The notes below the pieces were generated by a model. The model did not search any database, was not told the origin of the DNA, and saw only the letters and a program-made list of their open reading frames with translations. Below are positions 43,813-53,414 of a stretch of DNA of 64,000 nucleotides, piece by piece. The stretch covers positions 1 to 64,000 of the forward strand of contig NZ_JAVHUW010000060.1 in the NCBI RefSeq assembly GCF_030954495.1, read 5' to 3'. Position 1 is the first letter of the stretch. Every line of letters starts with the position of its first letter. Both the position numbers and the translations under genes were made by a program. This stretch comes from Candidatus Desulfosporosinus nitrosoreducens. GTDB taxonomy: Bacteria > Bacillota > Desulfitobacteriia > Desulfitobacteriales > Desulfitobacteriaceae.

Positions 43813-44397
43813 TCATTCGTTGCTGCTTGGCAGCCATATTCCTTTTATGACACTTTGGGCTATAGTTCTTAATGATTTACGGGTTGCCATGGCTTGATTG
43901 CGCAGCGCTTTATAGGCCGCCTGCTCTGTAATTCCCTGTTCCTGTATAATGAATAACATTGCTTGAAAAATAAGTTTACGGGTTTTAAGTTCTTCTTCCA
44001 AACGTTGCACTTGCTGAAAGTGTTCAGTTTCTCGCTGAAAACGATGCTCTGCCATCTGGATGCCGGCTACCATTTCTAAAACGCGCCAAGGGTAGACGAT
44101 AACATGATGAGCGTCGGCTTCTACAACTTCAGGCAGGACATAGTGCTCTTCTTGAGTCAACATAACAATAATGGGACAGAGATGCTGTAAAACAAGATTT
44201 TGCAGAACTTCTGATGAACTTAAACCCCGAAGGTTCCAGCCCATAATCATCAGATCCGGTTCAAAACGGTGAATAAAGCGCAAAGCTTCCATACCGTTAT
44301 CCGTTGTCGCCAGGAGCTGGTAGTCAGCCAAGGGCAGCATGGATTTTACTTCTTGCATTAATAAAACTTTTCCAGTTACTAGAATAGCCCTCTTCAT
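43813..44397 (-). CDS. ANTAR-domain regulator with a degenerate receiver domain
   Basis: A 194-residue protein: a receiver-like domain (1-120), a coiled-coil linker and a C-terminal ANTAR domain (about 130-190; LEEELKTRKLIFQAMLFI, QAAYKALRNQAM). ANTAR domains bind paired RNA hairpins to prevent termination. The usual phosphoacceptor position reads Gly53 (MIMGWNL where MIMDxNL is expected), so phosphorylation at that site is not possible. An adjacent kinase gene is absent. Its RNA targets are unknown. Confidence 0.85.
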   Translation of the reverse strand: MKRAILVTGKVLLMQEVKSMLPLADYQLLATTDNGMEALRFIHRFEPDLMIMGWNLRGLSSSEVLQNLVLQHLCPIIVMLTQEEHYVLPEVVEADAHHVIVYPWRVLEMVAGIQMAEHRFQRETEHFQQVQRLEEELKTRKLIFQAMLFIIQEQGITEQAAYKALRNQAMATRKSLRTIAQSVIKGIWLPSSNE

Positions 44398-44695
44398 TCG
44401 AAACCACCCATTTCAGTTCCAAAATAATCGTTAAAGCAATTGTCTTAATTTCTTCGACAATGAATACTTATTTCCCTGCAAAAGAAAGCGCGGCCAGCGC
44501 CTGATGGCACTATCTTTGAAATTGTTTGCAGCGGTATCGGCTCACTGTCTTTATGTTTCCAGAAAGTTTCTAAATCTATGTCAGCATTTCTGATGTTGTT
44601 ACATAAAAAACAGGACCAAACTAAATAGCTTTACAAGAATAAAGCTTTCTAAAATAAAAGAAAAAGGCGCCCAAAGAGAGCGTCTTAGCTTATAA
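44398..44695. other. Spacer with terminator only
   Basis: About 300 bases between the ANTAR gene and the next minus-strand gene. Apart from an imperfect hairpin (about 44665-44685, GACGCTC/GGGCGCC with T-tract on the minus strand) that probably ends the 44696-45361 gene, nothing was recognised. Confidence 0.5.
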
Positions 44696-45361
44696 TTATT
44701 TAGCCACGGCACCAATATGCTCATCTGGTGAACAGAATTCCGAATCTTGCTGAACTACAGAAGCAACGTGCCGTGCAGGGTCAATTTTCAAGGGAAAGAT
44801 CAGGACTAATAGAGCGAGCCCACCAAAGGCAAACGCTAAATACTGTAAAAATACCGACGTGAAAACCAGAGAAATAACGTTGGCAGGAGTACCTATAGCA
44901 AAGCTAAATGGTTGAATAAGTTTGAGATTGGCATTTTGCAGTTCATTGCTTGTTTCATCCGTAATGCTTGTCTTATCCGCAAGAATCCAGACGGGTTTTG
45001 TTTCAGAGTCAACCGATCGGATAAGCTGTTGCCCAGTTTTAAAGAAAGGGTCTAAGGATGAAAAGTAAATGAACCCTTGTGTGGTATAAATCTTATCCAG
45101 CTCAACGGATGTTCCTGTGATACTAGCTTTAGCATATGTCTGCTCTATTCTTAAAATATCATTTTTATCAACATTTACAGGACCATTATCAGTAATAACA
45201 GTGTACAGATCACCATCTACTTGTTCGATGTTAGATATTTTTACATCGAAATACCTGATACTAAGCATTGACAGGAAGATCACCAGTAAACTGATGATTA
45301 TAGCCGCTCCAGCTAGGCGCTCGCGATCGATCTGCCTTTCTTTATTAAACAACTTTGACAC
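44696..45361 (-). CDS. Two-pass membrane protein, unknown function
   Basis: A 221-residue protein. There is a transmembrane segment near the N-terminus (about 19-40), an extracytoplasmic mixed domain of about 115 residues (VDGDLYTVITDNGPVNVDKNDI, GFIYFSSLDPFFKTGQQLI), a second long hydrophobic segment (about 160-190) and a short tail. No family is recognised. It is separated from both neighbours by terminators, so it is probably monocistronic. Confidence 0.68.
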   Translation of the reverse strand: MSKLFNKERQIDRERLAGAAIIISLLVIFLSMLSIRYFDVKISNIEQVDGDLYTVITDNGPVNVDKNDILRIEQTYAKASITGTSVELDKIYTTQGFIYFSSLDPFFKTGQQLIRSVDSETKPVWILADKTSITDETSNELQNANLKLIQPFSFAIGTPANVISLVFTSVFLQYLAFAFGGLALLVLIFPLKIDPARHVASVVQQDSEFCSPDEHIGAVAK

Positions 45362-45478
45362 GTCCTTTTCTTGCTTCTTAAAAATCTAAGATTATTAGTT
45401 CTAGTTTAACCACAAAACTCATTGTACTATAAATAATTTTGTGAAACAAATTTTTTGTAAAATCAACGATAAGATCAG

Positions 45479-45521
45479 CCTATTGAAAAAAGAAGGCTAT
45501 AAGCCTTCTTTTTTCAATAGG
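45479..45521. terminator. Perfect 20-bp hairpin, bidirectional terminator
   Basis: CCTATTGAAAAAAGAAGGCT pairs fully with its complement across a 3-base loop; each arm carries a T6 run on one strand. It ends the PHP gene on the minus strand. Confidence 0.8.
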
Positions 45522-45547
45522 ATCTTTGATAATTTTTCTCTTTGCGT

Positions 45548-46285
45548 CTAAGCTGTCTGGATGTTAAAGCGCTTTTTACGCCTCGCTGCTAAATAATCAA
45601 GAACCCGCTCTGGTGACGTATTGAATATCTGATCTTCTCTAATCCCGGCCTCTTGAATCAGTTCAAGCGACCGGCTAAATACACCAACCCGGTCCCAGTA
45701 GTGGGCATCACTTCCCAAAATGACAGGTCCCTTGTACTTGGCCACATAATTTGCAAAACGATGGCAATTATCTTGAGTTGTTTTTTTACCCGAAGATAGA
45801 GAACTGTTATTTATCTCCACAGGCACCTTTAATTGAGCTGATTTATAAGCAATTTTCTCCAAATCCAGTTCGAATTCCGGGCGCCCGGGATGAACCATCA
45901 TATCTGTAAAAGGATTTTCCATTGCCCTAATATAAGCTTGAGTATTTTGTTCAACAGTTCCACCAGGATAACAATTTTCATGAAGCCCGGCGAGGACTAG
46001 TTTCAACCGCCCTAAATAGTCAAGAGGAACATCCAACTCTCCCTCATGACTAATAATGTTCGCCTCTACACCCGGTAAAATGGCAACTCCATAAAGCTCT
46101 GCCGGCAAAATCGCCAAATTTCCAAAATGATAAAGAGACGGAGCCCCCAGCATACTGGGACCATGATCGGTCATTCCCAAAAGCTTTAATCCTCTGCGCG
46201 AAGCAGCCAGAGCATTTTCCGAAAGGGTGCTGTAAGCATGCCCACTCGAAATTGTATGAGTATGTAGATCTACCAACATCTCCAT
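45548..46285 (-). CDS. PHP-domain phosphoesterase (YcdX-like)
   Basis: A 245-residue PHP metal-dependent phosphoesterase. Motifs: DLHTHTISSGHAYSTL, GMTDHGP, GVEANII, GLHENCY, DMMVHPGRPEFELD, VPVEINNSS and LGSDAHYWDRVG. They provide the His, Asp and Glu ligands for the metal centre. It is closer to YcdX-type phosphatases than to histidinol phosphatase of the HisK group. The ATG at 46285 (MEMLVDLHTH) has AGAGGT 7 nt upstream; the longer frame is not supported. Confidence 0.9.
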   Translation of the reverse strand: MEMLVDLHTHTISSGHAYSTLSENALAASRRGLKLLGMTDHGPSMLGAPSLYHFGNLAILPAELYGVAILPGVEANIISHEGELDVPLDYLGRLKLVLAGLHENCYPGGTVEQNTQAYIRAMENPFTDMMVHPGRPEFELDLEKIAYKSAQLKVPVEINNSSLSSGKKTTQDNCHRFANYVAKYKGPVILGSDAHYWDRVGVFSRSLELIQEAGIREDQIFNTSPERVLDYLAARRKKRFNIQTA

Positions 46286-46443
46286 ATGCAACACCTCTAG
46301 GCTATTATAACACCATTGAAAGTTATAAAGCAAAAGCGAGATAGTTGGCCGTAGCCTCTGCAATGACAAAGAGAATCATACCAAACTCAGTACAATCCTC
46401 TTTAAAAAGCTTTATTCTGCTCGTTAATTTGCGGTCTATCCGC

Positions 46444-47022
46444 CTATCTCTTGCTGGCGCCTGCAGGAGCTTTAACGGTTGAATCAACTACAAAGCGAAA
46501 GCTTGCTTCAGTAGCCTGATCCACTCCGCCCACCGGATTAGGCTTAATTCTTACGGTCATTATGTGCTGCCCTGCAGTAGCACTTTTCCCCATGGCATCC
46601 CCTAAGCATTTAATCTGGCGAAAAGCAATACGGGCTGTGGCACCGGGGTCTAAGGAAGGAAGCGTACCCGGCGAAGTTACTTTCTTGGTCTCGTCTCCGG
46701 CCAAGGATACTTGTAATTCCACCGGAATATTTGTCATTTTTTTAGCAGTGGTATTCTGAACAGTAACAATTAGATCAAAGGTTTTACTCGTAATAACTTG
46801 CGCTCCTTTAAGAGTAACATTGCCGTAGGTTAGATCTTTGATAATTGAAGCTGGCTCTACCGCTACTCCTAACATTTGAATTTCAGGTGCCGCATTAACC
46901 TTAGAGACACTTGCTTGCTTGTTCTGCCAAAGTGAATACCCAGCAATACCAATTAAACAGATTACGAAAACACAGGTCGCCATAACGATGTATTTGCGAT
47001 TGAGCGCTACAATTTTAGTCAA
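46444..47022 (-). CDS. Membrane-anchored protein with a CARDB-like beta domain, unknown function
   Basis: A 192-residue protein: N-terminal transmembrane segment (about 13-31) and an Ig-like beta-sandwich (about 70-185; FDLIVTVQNTTAKKMTNIPV, LDPGATARIAFRQIKC, GQHIMTVRIKPNP) resembling CARDB domains. No catalytic motif is visible. It is monocistronic; the hairpin at 47062-47097 lies just upstream and belongs to the dnaI-like gene. Confidence 0.7.
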   Translation of the reverse strand: MTKIVALNRKYIVMATCVFVICLIGIAGYSLWQNKQASVSKVNAAPEIQMLGVAVEPASIIKDLTYGNVTLKGAQVITSKTFDLIVTVQNTTAKKMTNIPVELQVSLAGDETKKVTSPGTLPSLDPGATARIAFRQIKCLGDAMGKSATAGQHIMTVRIKPNPVGGVDQATEASFRFVVDSTVKAPAGASKR

Positions 47023-47061
47023 ACTAAAAACCTCCTATACTAAGTATTTTTTCCTATAAAA

Positions 47062-47097
47062 AACCTATGCATGTCCTTTTAAAGACATGCATAGGTT
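47062..47097 (-). terminator. Terminator after the DnaI-like gene
   Basis: A perfect 14-bp stem AACCTATGCATGTC with its complement; TTTTTTATAGG follows on the minus strand. Confidence 0.85.
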
Positions 47098-47128
47098 AGA
47101 AAATTTTTATATAAAACTTTATAAAACT

Positions 47129-47995
47129 TTATTTTTTAATTCTTCCCTCACGTTCCTGGTAAAGCTGAAGCCGGATATCTTTGGGTACGGTTAAGCGAAA
47201 GATGCGTGTCGCTTGGATAATTCTTGAGGTTGTGCGTACACCCAAATATTCTTCCATCTCTTCAAGGGTGAGGTTTGAAGTGATAATCGTCGGTAATTGT
47301 TCGTTCATTCGGTAATTAATAATCGAATAGAGACGGTTGCGAGTCCAATCGGTGTAATTGTGAGCGCCTAAATCGTCAAGAATCAGTATAGGAATAGTTC
47401 TGGCGGTGTCAAGCAAATCAAATTCATTGACCTCCGATTTAAACGTTGCCCTTAACTCATCTAAGAGATCGGGGACCACCAAAAAGAGAACCTGATGTTG
47501 AGACTCCATAAGCTCATTGGCAATTGCCGCTGCGAGAAAGGTTTTGCCCGACCCTACAGGGCCGGTGAACATTATTCCCAAAGCATTGGGGTTTTTGCGG
47601 CATTCGTCCACAAAATTTTGAGCTGCCCTTATAGCTTTTACGGCACTTTCACGATGAGTATGATCGTCCTCAGAAAGATAATAATCATACCTAAAATCTG
47701 CGAAGCGGCATTTTTTTAAATCCCGAGAAATGCGCGCGGTGCGAAATTGATTCTCTAATTTTCTAATGTTCATGCAGCTGCAAGGAAAGGCCACATCTCC
47801 CTCGAGCAAAATCCCCCGATCCTGACAAAGCGGACATTTGTACTTGGGGGCTGATGGTGCATGTTCCTCTGTTTCAGGGAGATTATCAGGCCTGGATGGC
47901 CTTGATTGAATATTCAAATCTCCGTCTAAACCCGACCTGATTGCGGCCTCTGAAACCAGAAGATTATTTTTCAAGAGATCTTTAACCTGTTTCAT
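47129..47995 (-). CDS. dnaI: Replicative helicase loader, DnaC/DnaI-like AAA+ ATPase
   Basis: A 288-residue protein. A zinc-binding region (about 50-75, CPLCQDRG...FPCSCMN) is followed by the AAA+ domain with Walker A GPVGSGKT, Walker B LILDDLG, and the family sequence NRLYSIINYRMNEQLPTIITSNL. It loads the replicative helicase, or is a close paralogue of the loader. The ATG at 47995 has GGAGG 9 nt upstream; the longer frame from 48016 is not needed. It follows the DnaD-like gene by about 40 bases, as in related genomes. Confidence 0.88.
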   Translation of the reverse strand: MKQVKDLLKNNLLVSEAAIRSGLDGDLNIQSRPSRPDNLPETEEHAPSAPKYKCPLCQDRGILLEGDVAFPCSCMNIRKLENQFRTARISRDLKKCRFADFRYDYYLSEDDHTHRESAVKAIRAAQNFVDECRKNPNALGIMFTGPVGSGKTFLAAAIANELMESQHQVLFLVVPDLLDELRATFKSEVNEFDLLDTARTIPILILDDLGAHNYTDWTRNRLYSIINYRMNEQLPTIITSNLTLEEMEEYLGVRTTSRIIQATRIFRLTVPKDIRLQLYQEREGRIKK

Positions 47996-48033
47996 CTTAA
48001 AATCCCTCCCAAACAAAATAGCAACTCAATAAA

Positions 48034-48798
48034 CTAAAGGTAAAAGTTATCATATTTGTTAGGGGAAGTTTTCGATCCTTTTTTCGGCCGAGCCGTTTTT
48101 TTCTCCTGACGGGATTGAAAATAGGCATCTTCAGCTTCGACCTCCGCTTTTGTCCGCAAACCCTTCTTTTCCCATTCACGAAGTATCGAGTCCAAATAGC
48201 GGAAATTTCTAATGCCTGCGCTGACGCCTCTTCTCAGGGCTTCAATGATAAGTTCTTCCGAAAAATGGGATGACAACCACCGGTCAAAATTCTCACATTC
48301 CAGACTCGTCAGAGGTCTGCCTAATTCTTCCTCAAAAACGCGAACCAAATTTTCCAGGGCTGATTTTACTGGCGCGGCAGGCATGGTGTTGGAAGCTGAT
48401 TGAGCTTGGCGTAAAGCTCGTTCCTCCTCCAGTTGCTGGGAACGTTCAATTGCCCAAAGTTCGGCAAGTTCGTCAATCAACCCGACAAAACCATAACTAT
48501 TCAGCCATCTTTCCTCAGCCGAACTCCAATATCGTTCTATGGACAATAAACTTCGTTCGACCAAATGACCTACACTTTCCTCTATATCGGATAAAGAAGC
48601 AGTCATGCGTGCTGCCAGGGAAGCTAAGGAAGGATAGGGGTTCGTCTCGGCCTCACATAAAATTTGCAGCAGGATCATCAGTTCACGATCCGTCAAACCA
48701 ATAGCTTTATAGTGCGTCAAAAGATATTTGGGAACTGAAACGACACCGGAAAAGAAAAGAGCTTGTGTGAAGCTCCCATAAACACTTACCTTATTCAC
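48034..48798 (-). CDS. dnaD: DnaD-domain replication initiation protein
   Basis: A 254-residue protein: an N-terminal winged-helix part (about 20-95; VPKYLLTHYKAIGLTDRELMILL is DnaD-like) and a C-terminal DnaB_2/DnaD domain (about 140-225; FEEELGRPLTSLECENFDRW, YLDSILREWEKKG). DnaD helps remodel origins and recruit the helicase loader. It is immediately upstream of the dnaI-like gene, and the pair probably acts together in primosome assembly. Confidence 0.9.
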   Translation of the reverse strand: MNKVSVYGSFTQALFFSGVVSVPKYLLTHYKAIGLTDRELMILLQILCEAETNPYPSLASLAARMTASLSDIEESVGHLVERSLLSIERYWSSAEERWLNSYGFVGLIDELAELWAIERSQQLEEERALRQAQSASNTMPAAPVKSALENLVRVFEEELGRPLTSLECENFDRWLSSHFSEELIIEALRRGVSAGIRNFRYLDSILREWEKKGLRTKAEVEAEDAYFQSRQEKKTARPKKGSKTSPNKYDNFYL

Positions 48799-49024
48799 AA
48801 CAACATCACTCCCTGGGTATATCCATTAAATAATTTACAGCCTTATTCTCTTTTCGAAAGTTATCCTCCCTAAAAACAAATTATTGAGCTTTTTAAGCTA
48901 TTAAATGTCTAATTTACTAGATTAGAGGATGGTTTTACGCTCAATTTGTTTCCATTTTCTAGGAGGATTTTGGGATGCTTTTGGCGTATATAGTTTTGGA
49001 AAAGAAACTAAGGAGGCCAAATTT

Positions 49025-49615
49025 ATGGAGTTCCGGCAAGAACTTATTCAAATCATCAATAAATCAGGAGCACATCCCGGCTGGGGAATTAAGCACTGCT
49101 TTAGAGTATATCATCTGGCTAAAGAACTTTCTACTCATTTGACGCTGGACGATGAAACCTTATTTACGGCGGCAATGCTCCATGATACAGGGAAGTATCC
49201 CATTTATGCCCTAAAAAATGTCGACCATGCCTTACGATCTAAAGGGGTCTCGGCAAATCTTTTACAACAACTAATGTTTCCTGCAGAAAAACTGCCTTTG
49301 GTCTTAGATGCCATTGAAAATCACATGTATTATTCTGAACCGGGTCGAAGTGATGAAGCGGTCTATTTGCGTGAATCCGATATTTTGGATAATCTAGGCA
49401 ATATTGGCTTGATGCGGTTATTCAGCTTAGTCGGGCAGGATGAATTAATTCAGACTCCCGAACAGGCTCTGGAGAGAGCCCGGCTCTTCGCCGATGCTTT
49501 GCCGGATAAAGTCTCCACTAAAACAGGAAAACGTTTGGCAATCAAACGGCGGGAAGAAACTCTGCGTTTTCTTGCCGGTATAAAACGGCAAACGGCAGAG
49601 TTTGCCTGGATTTAA
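49025..49615 (+). CDS. HD-domain phosphohydrolase
   Basis: A 196-residue protein with GIKHCFRVYHLAKEL (first His), AAMLHDTGKYP (HD pair) and a later YLRESDILDNLG (last Asp), the metal ligands of HD hydrolases. The ATG at 49025 has AGGAGG 8 nt upstream; the open frame extends further up without a ribosome site. The substrate is unknown. It is divergent from dnaD and convergent with the beta-CASP gene. Confidence 0.85.
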   Translation: MEFRQELIQIINKSGAHPGWGIKHCFRVYHLAKELSTHLTLDDETLFTAAMLHDTGKYPIYALKNVDHALRSKGVSANLLQQLMFPAEKLPLVLDAIENHMYYSEPGRSDEAVYLRESDILDNLGNIGLMRLFSLVGQDELIQTPEQALERARLFADALPDKVSTKTGKRLAIKRREETLRFLAGIKRQTAEFAWI

Positions 49616-49635
49616 ATTCCAAAATATTCTTCCGC

Positions 49636-51372
49636 CTATTTTGGCTTACGCTCGTTCAGCCGTTCTTGCTCCTCGAGCCAATGCGTCAAGCCATCGAGCA
49701 AGTAAACTGCCTGGTCATAATTATGTGTGCGTTGACCCTCATCTACGAGCTCCTTAAGATGATGCCGCAGGCGAATATACGCCCGATTCAGCTGAGCTCT
49801 GGTATGGTGAACTTCAAGACGCCTTGCGCGCTTTGCCGGCACCGGAATAGGTTGAGGCAGTGGTTCCTTAATAAAGGTCTCTGCGGGACACCCTTGCTCG
49901 GCTTTTGATGGCTGCCCGGAAGCTTCTTCAGTCATCCAAACCTTTGGCGGCGCATGCCGGACAATCTCATTGAACTTATATTCGAACACTTCACCCAATT
50001 GGGGAATAGCCGGCGTTTTTCCAAAGGTTTCCTGAACCTTGTCTGAAAAGACCGACTGAGCCTCTATTTCTCCGTGAATAAGGATAATCTGCTCCGCATT
50101 CTTACCTAAGAGAGAAAGCCAATGGAGAAGCTCAGCCTGATCAGCATGTGCCGATAGGCCATCCATGTGGCTTATTCGGGCTTTGACCGCTACTTTCTCT
50201 CCATGAATGGTGACTGTTTCAGCTCCTTCAGAAAGAAGCCTGCCGAGAGTTCCTTGAGCCTGATAACCGACAAATAAAACTGTAGCGTTCTCACGCCAAA
50301 GATTATGCTTGAGATGGTGCTTGATTCTACCGGCATCAGCCATGCCGCTGGCAGCGATAATAATCGCTCCGCCATTTATCTCATTAAGGGCCATTGACTC
50401 TTCGGCAGTTTGACTAAAATGAACATTGGCCATAGTAAGCGGGCTGCTGCCGTGCTTAATAAGCTCACGTGTTTCCAGGTCAAAATGCTCTGTATTTTCC
50501 TGGAATATCTTGGTCGCGGCAATCGCCAGAGGACTATCTATATACACAGGCAACGTAGGTATACGATGTTCATCCTGAAGTTTACGTAAGTAGTAAAGGA
50601 GATCTTGAGTGCGTTCTATAGCAAAAGCAGGAATAATTAAATTTCCTCCAGCCGCATAAGTTGAACGTATCGTTTCGGCGAGTTGCTCCACACGATCCGT
50701 TTTCTTACCGTCATCATGAAGTCGATCCCCATAGGTTGTTTCCATAATAACGATTTCAGCGTCACTTAAAATGCTGGGGTTTTGCAGATACGGCTGATTA
50801 ACATTGCCGATATCGCCGGAAAATACAATAGATTTATGGAAATCCGCTTCTTTGATATGAAGCACGACATGAGCCGATCCCAAAATATGACCGGCGTCAA
50901 ACATTTGAAACGACACCGTAGGCACGAGCTGGACAAGTTCATGGTAGGATACGGCTTGAAAATAGGGAAGGGTATCCAGAGCATCTTGAACAGTATAAAT
51001 GGGGACTAACGGGGAAAGTCCTGCTCTAAGACGTTTCCTATTTTTCCGTTCTATTTCCATTTCTTGAATATGACCACTATCAGGCAACATAATAGAGCAT
51101 AGCTTTATTGTTTCCGGTGTAGTCCAAATATGTCCTTTGAAACCGGCTTTCACTAATTTAGGGAGCATCCCCGAGTGGTCGGTATGGGCATGAGTTAAGA
51201 TAACGGCATCAAGGCTTGCAGGATTAAACGGAAAATCGCCGTAATTCAGCTCTTTAAGCGCCTTAGATCCTTGAAACATTCCACAATCAATTAAAATTCG
51301 GGATTCACCGGATTCTACAAGAAACGATGATCCAGTTACAACCTGTGCTGCACCATAAAAGCTAATTTTCAT
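49636..51372 (-). CDS. Metallo-beta-lactamase/beta-CASP family RNase-like protein
   Basis: A 578-residue protein. The metallo-beta-lactamase motif [13 protein letters not shown] and a [13 protein letters not shown] start are followed by the beta-CASP segment with [33 protein letters not shown] and the C-terminal [12 protein letters not shown]. This is the YSH1/CPSF73-like group, usually RNA nucleases. A C-terminal extension (about 470-578) is basic and helical, with no recognised domain. The ATG at 51372 has GGAGG 7 nt upstream. Confidence 0.9.
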   Translation of the reverse strand: MKISFYGAAQVVTGSSFLVESGESRILIDCGMFQGSKALKELNYGDFPFNPASLDAVILTHAHTDHSGMLPKLVKAGFKGHIWTTPETIKLCSIMLPDSGHIQEMEIERKNRKRLRAGLSPLVPIYTVQDALDTLPYFQAVSYHELVQLVPTVSFQMFDAGHILGSAHVVLHIKEADFHKSIVFSGDIGNVNQPYLQNPSILSDAEIVIMETTYGDRLHDDGKKTDRVEQLAETIRSTYAAGGNLIIPAFAIERTQDLLYYLRKLQDEHRIPTLPVYIDSPLAIAATKIFQENTEHFDLETRELIKHGSSPLTMANVHFSQTAEESMALNEINGGAIIIAASGMADAGRIKHHLKHNLWRENATVLFVGYQAQGTLGRLLSEGAETVTIHGEKVAVKARISHMDGLSAHADQAELLHWLSLLGKNAEQIILIHGEIEAQSVFSDKVQETFGKTPAIPQLGEVFEYKFNEIVRHAPPKVWMTEEASGQPSKAEQGCPAETFIKEPLPQPIPVPAKRARRLEVHHTRAQLNRAYIRLRHHLKELVDEGQRTHNYDQAVYLLDGLTHWLEEQERLNERKPK

Positions 51373-51536
51373 TGACAATCCTCCACTAAATAAAATCCAG
51401 CATACTTGATTTAGACTTTTAAATAATTATTAGATTTGGGAAAAAAGCTGTTATTTTGAGTTTCCGGAGAATTTAGTTTATACACTATATTACCTTTTTA
51501 AAGCACGTTTAGCAATGAATAAACGGGTGTTAATTA

Positions 51537-52172
51537 TTAATCCAAATGTATAAATTTAAGCTTAACGGCTTTGAGGGCAGCTTGAGTCCGATCTTCAACC
51601 TCTAATTTTCGATAAATACTCGATAAATGGTTTTTTACTGTTTTTTCGCTGATAAATAGAGCTGAGCCTATTTCTCTATTGGATGATCCCCGAACTACAT
51701 AGTGAAGAATTTCCAATTCCCGTTCGCTAAGACCGTAGGTGTTCTTGACAGGCGGATGTGATAATTGTCCCATTAATTTGCCTGTAACAGCCGGAGATAA
51801 AATGGGTTCACCATTAAATACTTTGCGGATAGACTGAATCAGGGTTTTAGAGTCAACATCTTTGAGCAAATACCCGGCAACTCCAAGCTGTAGAACCTGA
51901 AAAATCTTTTCATCGGAATCATCAACTGTGAGAACCACTATGCCAATATCAGGTTTCTCGCGGCGGATGACCCGCCCAGCCTCAAGGCCATTAACTCCAG
52001 GCATATTGAGATCCATTAACAGAATATCGAACTCTATATTTCGGGCGATATTTATAGCACCTTGGCCATCTCCAACTTCCGCAACAACTTCAATCCCATC
52101 TTCAAACTCTAAAATACGGCGTAATCCCTCTCTCAAGAGTGGGTGATCATCGGCAATGACGATCCGTATCAT
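51537..52172 (-). CDS. LuxR/NarL-family response regulator (DegU-like)
   Basis: A 211-residue protein with a receiver domain (Asp54 in LLMDLNMPG, Thr and Lys in the later conserved positions) and a C-terminal LuxR helix-turn-helix (about 145-208; LSERELEILHYVVRGSSNRE, ISEKTVKNHLSSIYRKL). Its ATG overlaps the stop of the kinase gene by four bases, so the two form a pair. Target genes are unknown. Confidence 0.94.
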   Translation of the reverse strand: MIRIVIADDHPLLREGLRRILEFEDGIEVVAEVGDGQGAINIARNIEFDILLMDLNMPGVNGLEAGRVIRREKPDIGIVVLTVDDSDEKIFQVLQLGVAGYLLKDVDSKTLIQSIRKVFNGEPILSPAVTGKLMGQLSHPPVKNTYGLSERELEILHYVVRGSSNREIGSALFISEKTVKNHLSSIYRKLEVEDRTQAALKAVKLKFIHLD

Positions 52173-53311
52173 GTTCTTGTTCCTCCCTCATGCCTCGATG
52201 GAATTGAAATTTCAATTGTCGTTCCTTTCCCATAGGTCGATTGAATAGAAAATCGTCCGGAAAACATTTCTACCCGTTCCCGCATACCTATAAGGCCAAA
52301 ATGTTCCCCCGGAATCATCATTGCAGATTCAACTTCAAAGCCTTTTCCATAATCACGAATACTAACTGAAGTCCAATCGTCTTGAAAATTCAGAGATATG
52401 CTAGCTTTAAGAGACTGGGCATGCTTTGCGACATTTGTCATAACTTCTTGAACTAAACGAAAAAGTGCAACTTCCTGAGCAGGAAGAAGCCTTTTTACGT
52501 GCCCCTCAAGTTGTAATTCACAATCAATTCCATAACTTTTACGAAAATTATTAAGATATTTAGTAACCGCAGGTACTAACCCCAGATCATCCAAAGCTAC
52601 AGGCCGAAGGTCGAATATAATCCTGCGGATATCTTGAAGATTTGCCCGTACTAAATTCTTTAAATCCATTAGCTCAGATTTGACACGGTTGGGGTCTAAT
52701 TCCAGCAGCCTCTCAGCAATCTCTAAACGCAAGACAATATTAGCAAGTGTTTGCGCCGGCCCATCATGTATTTCTCTGGCAACGCGACGTCGTTCTTCTT
52801 CCTGGGCTTTAATCACTCTCAAAACCAATTCTTGCCGCTGTTCATGATTTTGACTGTTTAGCGCTCCTTCAGCCTCACCTTTTAGTAAACTAATCGCCAT
52901 ACTAACCTGTGTCATCAAATTCTGGGCCCGTTCAATCGTTGCTTCCATTTGGTGCAAAGAACGCTCCAGTTCATCTCTGCGTTTACGCAACTGCGTTTCT
53001 TTCGCTTGGAGAAGCTGTAAATTCACCTGGGCGTCTTTGGCCTCAGCATAAGCTTCAATCATCTCTTTTTGGGTGTGTTTTTGAAAAGCCCGATTTACTT
53101 CCATAAGCCTCATGCGCTTTTGCCGATCTACTTTTTCCTGAGCGTTTACCTGTTCAATGATCTCTGAAATATCAGATTTAAGCTGAGTAAGTTCGCTTAT
53201 CAGCCGGAGTGTCTCATTGCGCGAAGTTTCTGCTATAAAAAAAATTTCTTCTTTTCCTGATTCAATGGCTGCCAACGTCTTTTTTAGGATTTCTCCCAGT
53301 TGATCAGACAA
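52169..53311 (-). CDS. DegS-like cytoplasmic sensor histidine kinase
   Basis: A 380-residue protein without membrane segments. A long coiled coil (about 20-170) leads to the HisKA_3 phosphoacceptor His182 (VAREIHDGPAQTLANIVLRL) and the HATPase domain (EVMTNVAKHAQS, VSIRDYGKGF, HFGLIGMRERVEMFSG). This is the DegS arrangement, sensing cytoplasmic signals. The start is UUG behind GAGGAG. It is paired with the downstream regulator. Confidence 0.93.
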   Translation of the reverse strand: MSDQLGEILKKTLAAIESGKEEIFFIAETSRNETLRLISELTQLKSDISEIIEQVNAQEKVDRQKRMRLMEVNRAFQKHTQKEMIEAYAEAKDAQVNLQLLQAKETQLRKRRDELERSLHQMEATIERAQNLMTQVSMAISLLKGEAEGALNSQNHEQRQELVLRVIKAQEEERRRVAREIHDGPAQTLANIVLRLEIAERLLELDPNRVKSELMDLKNLVRANLQDIRRIIFDLRPVALDDLGLVPAVTKYLNNFRKSYGIDCELQLEGHVKRLLPAQEVALFRLVQEVMTNVAKHAQSLKASISLNFQDDWTSVSIRDYGKGFEVESAMMIPGEHFGLIGMRERVEMFSGRFSIQSTYGKGTTIEISIPSRHEGGTRT

Positions 53312-53414
53312 AGATTACTCCTCATTTCACTGTCGATGTTATCGCTTAAGCGATTTCTAAGTTTATAATTCGACAAAGAAATGGTATTTCCTACTACCTG
53401 CTAATAAAATTCCC

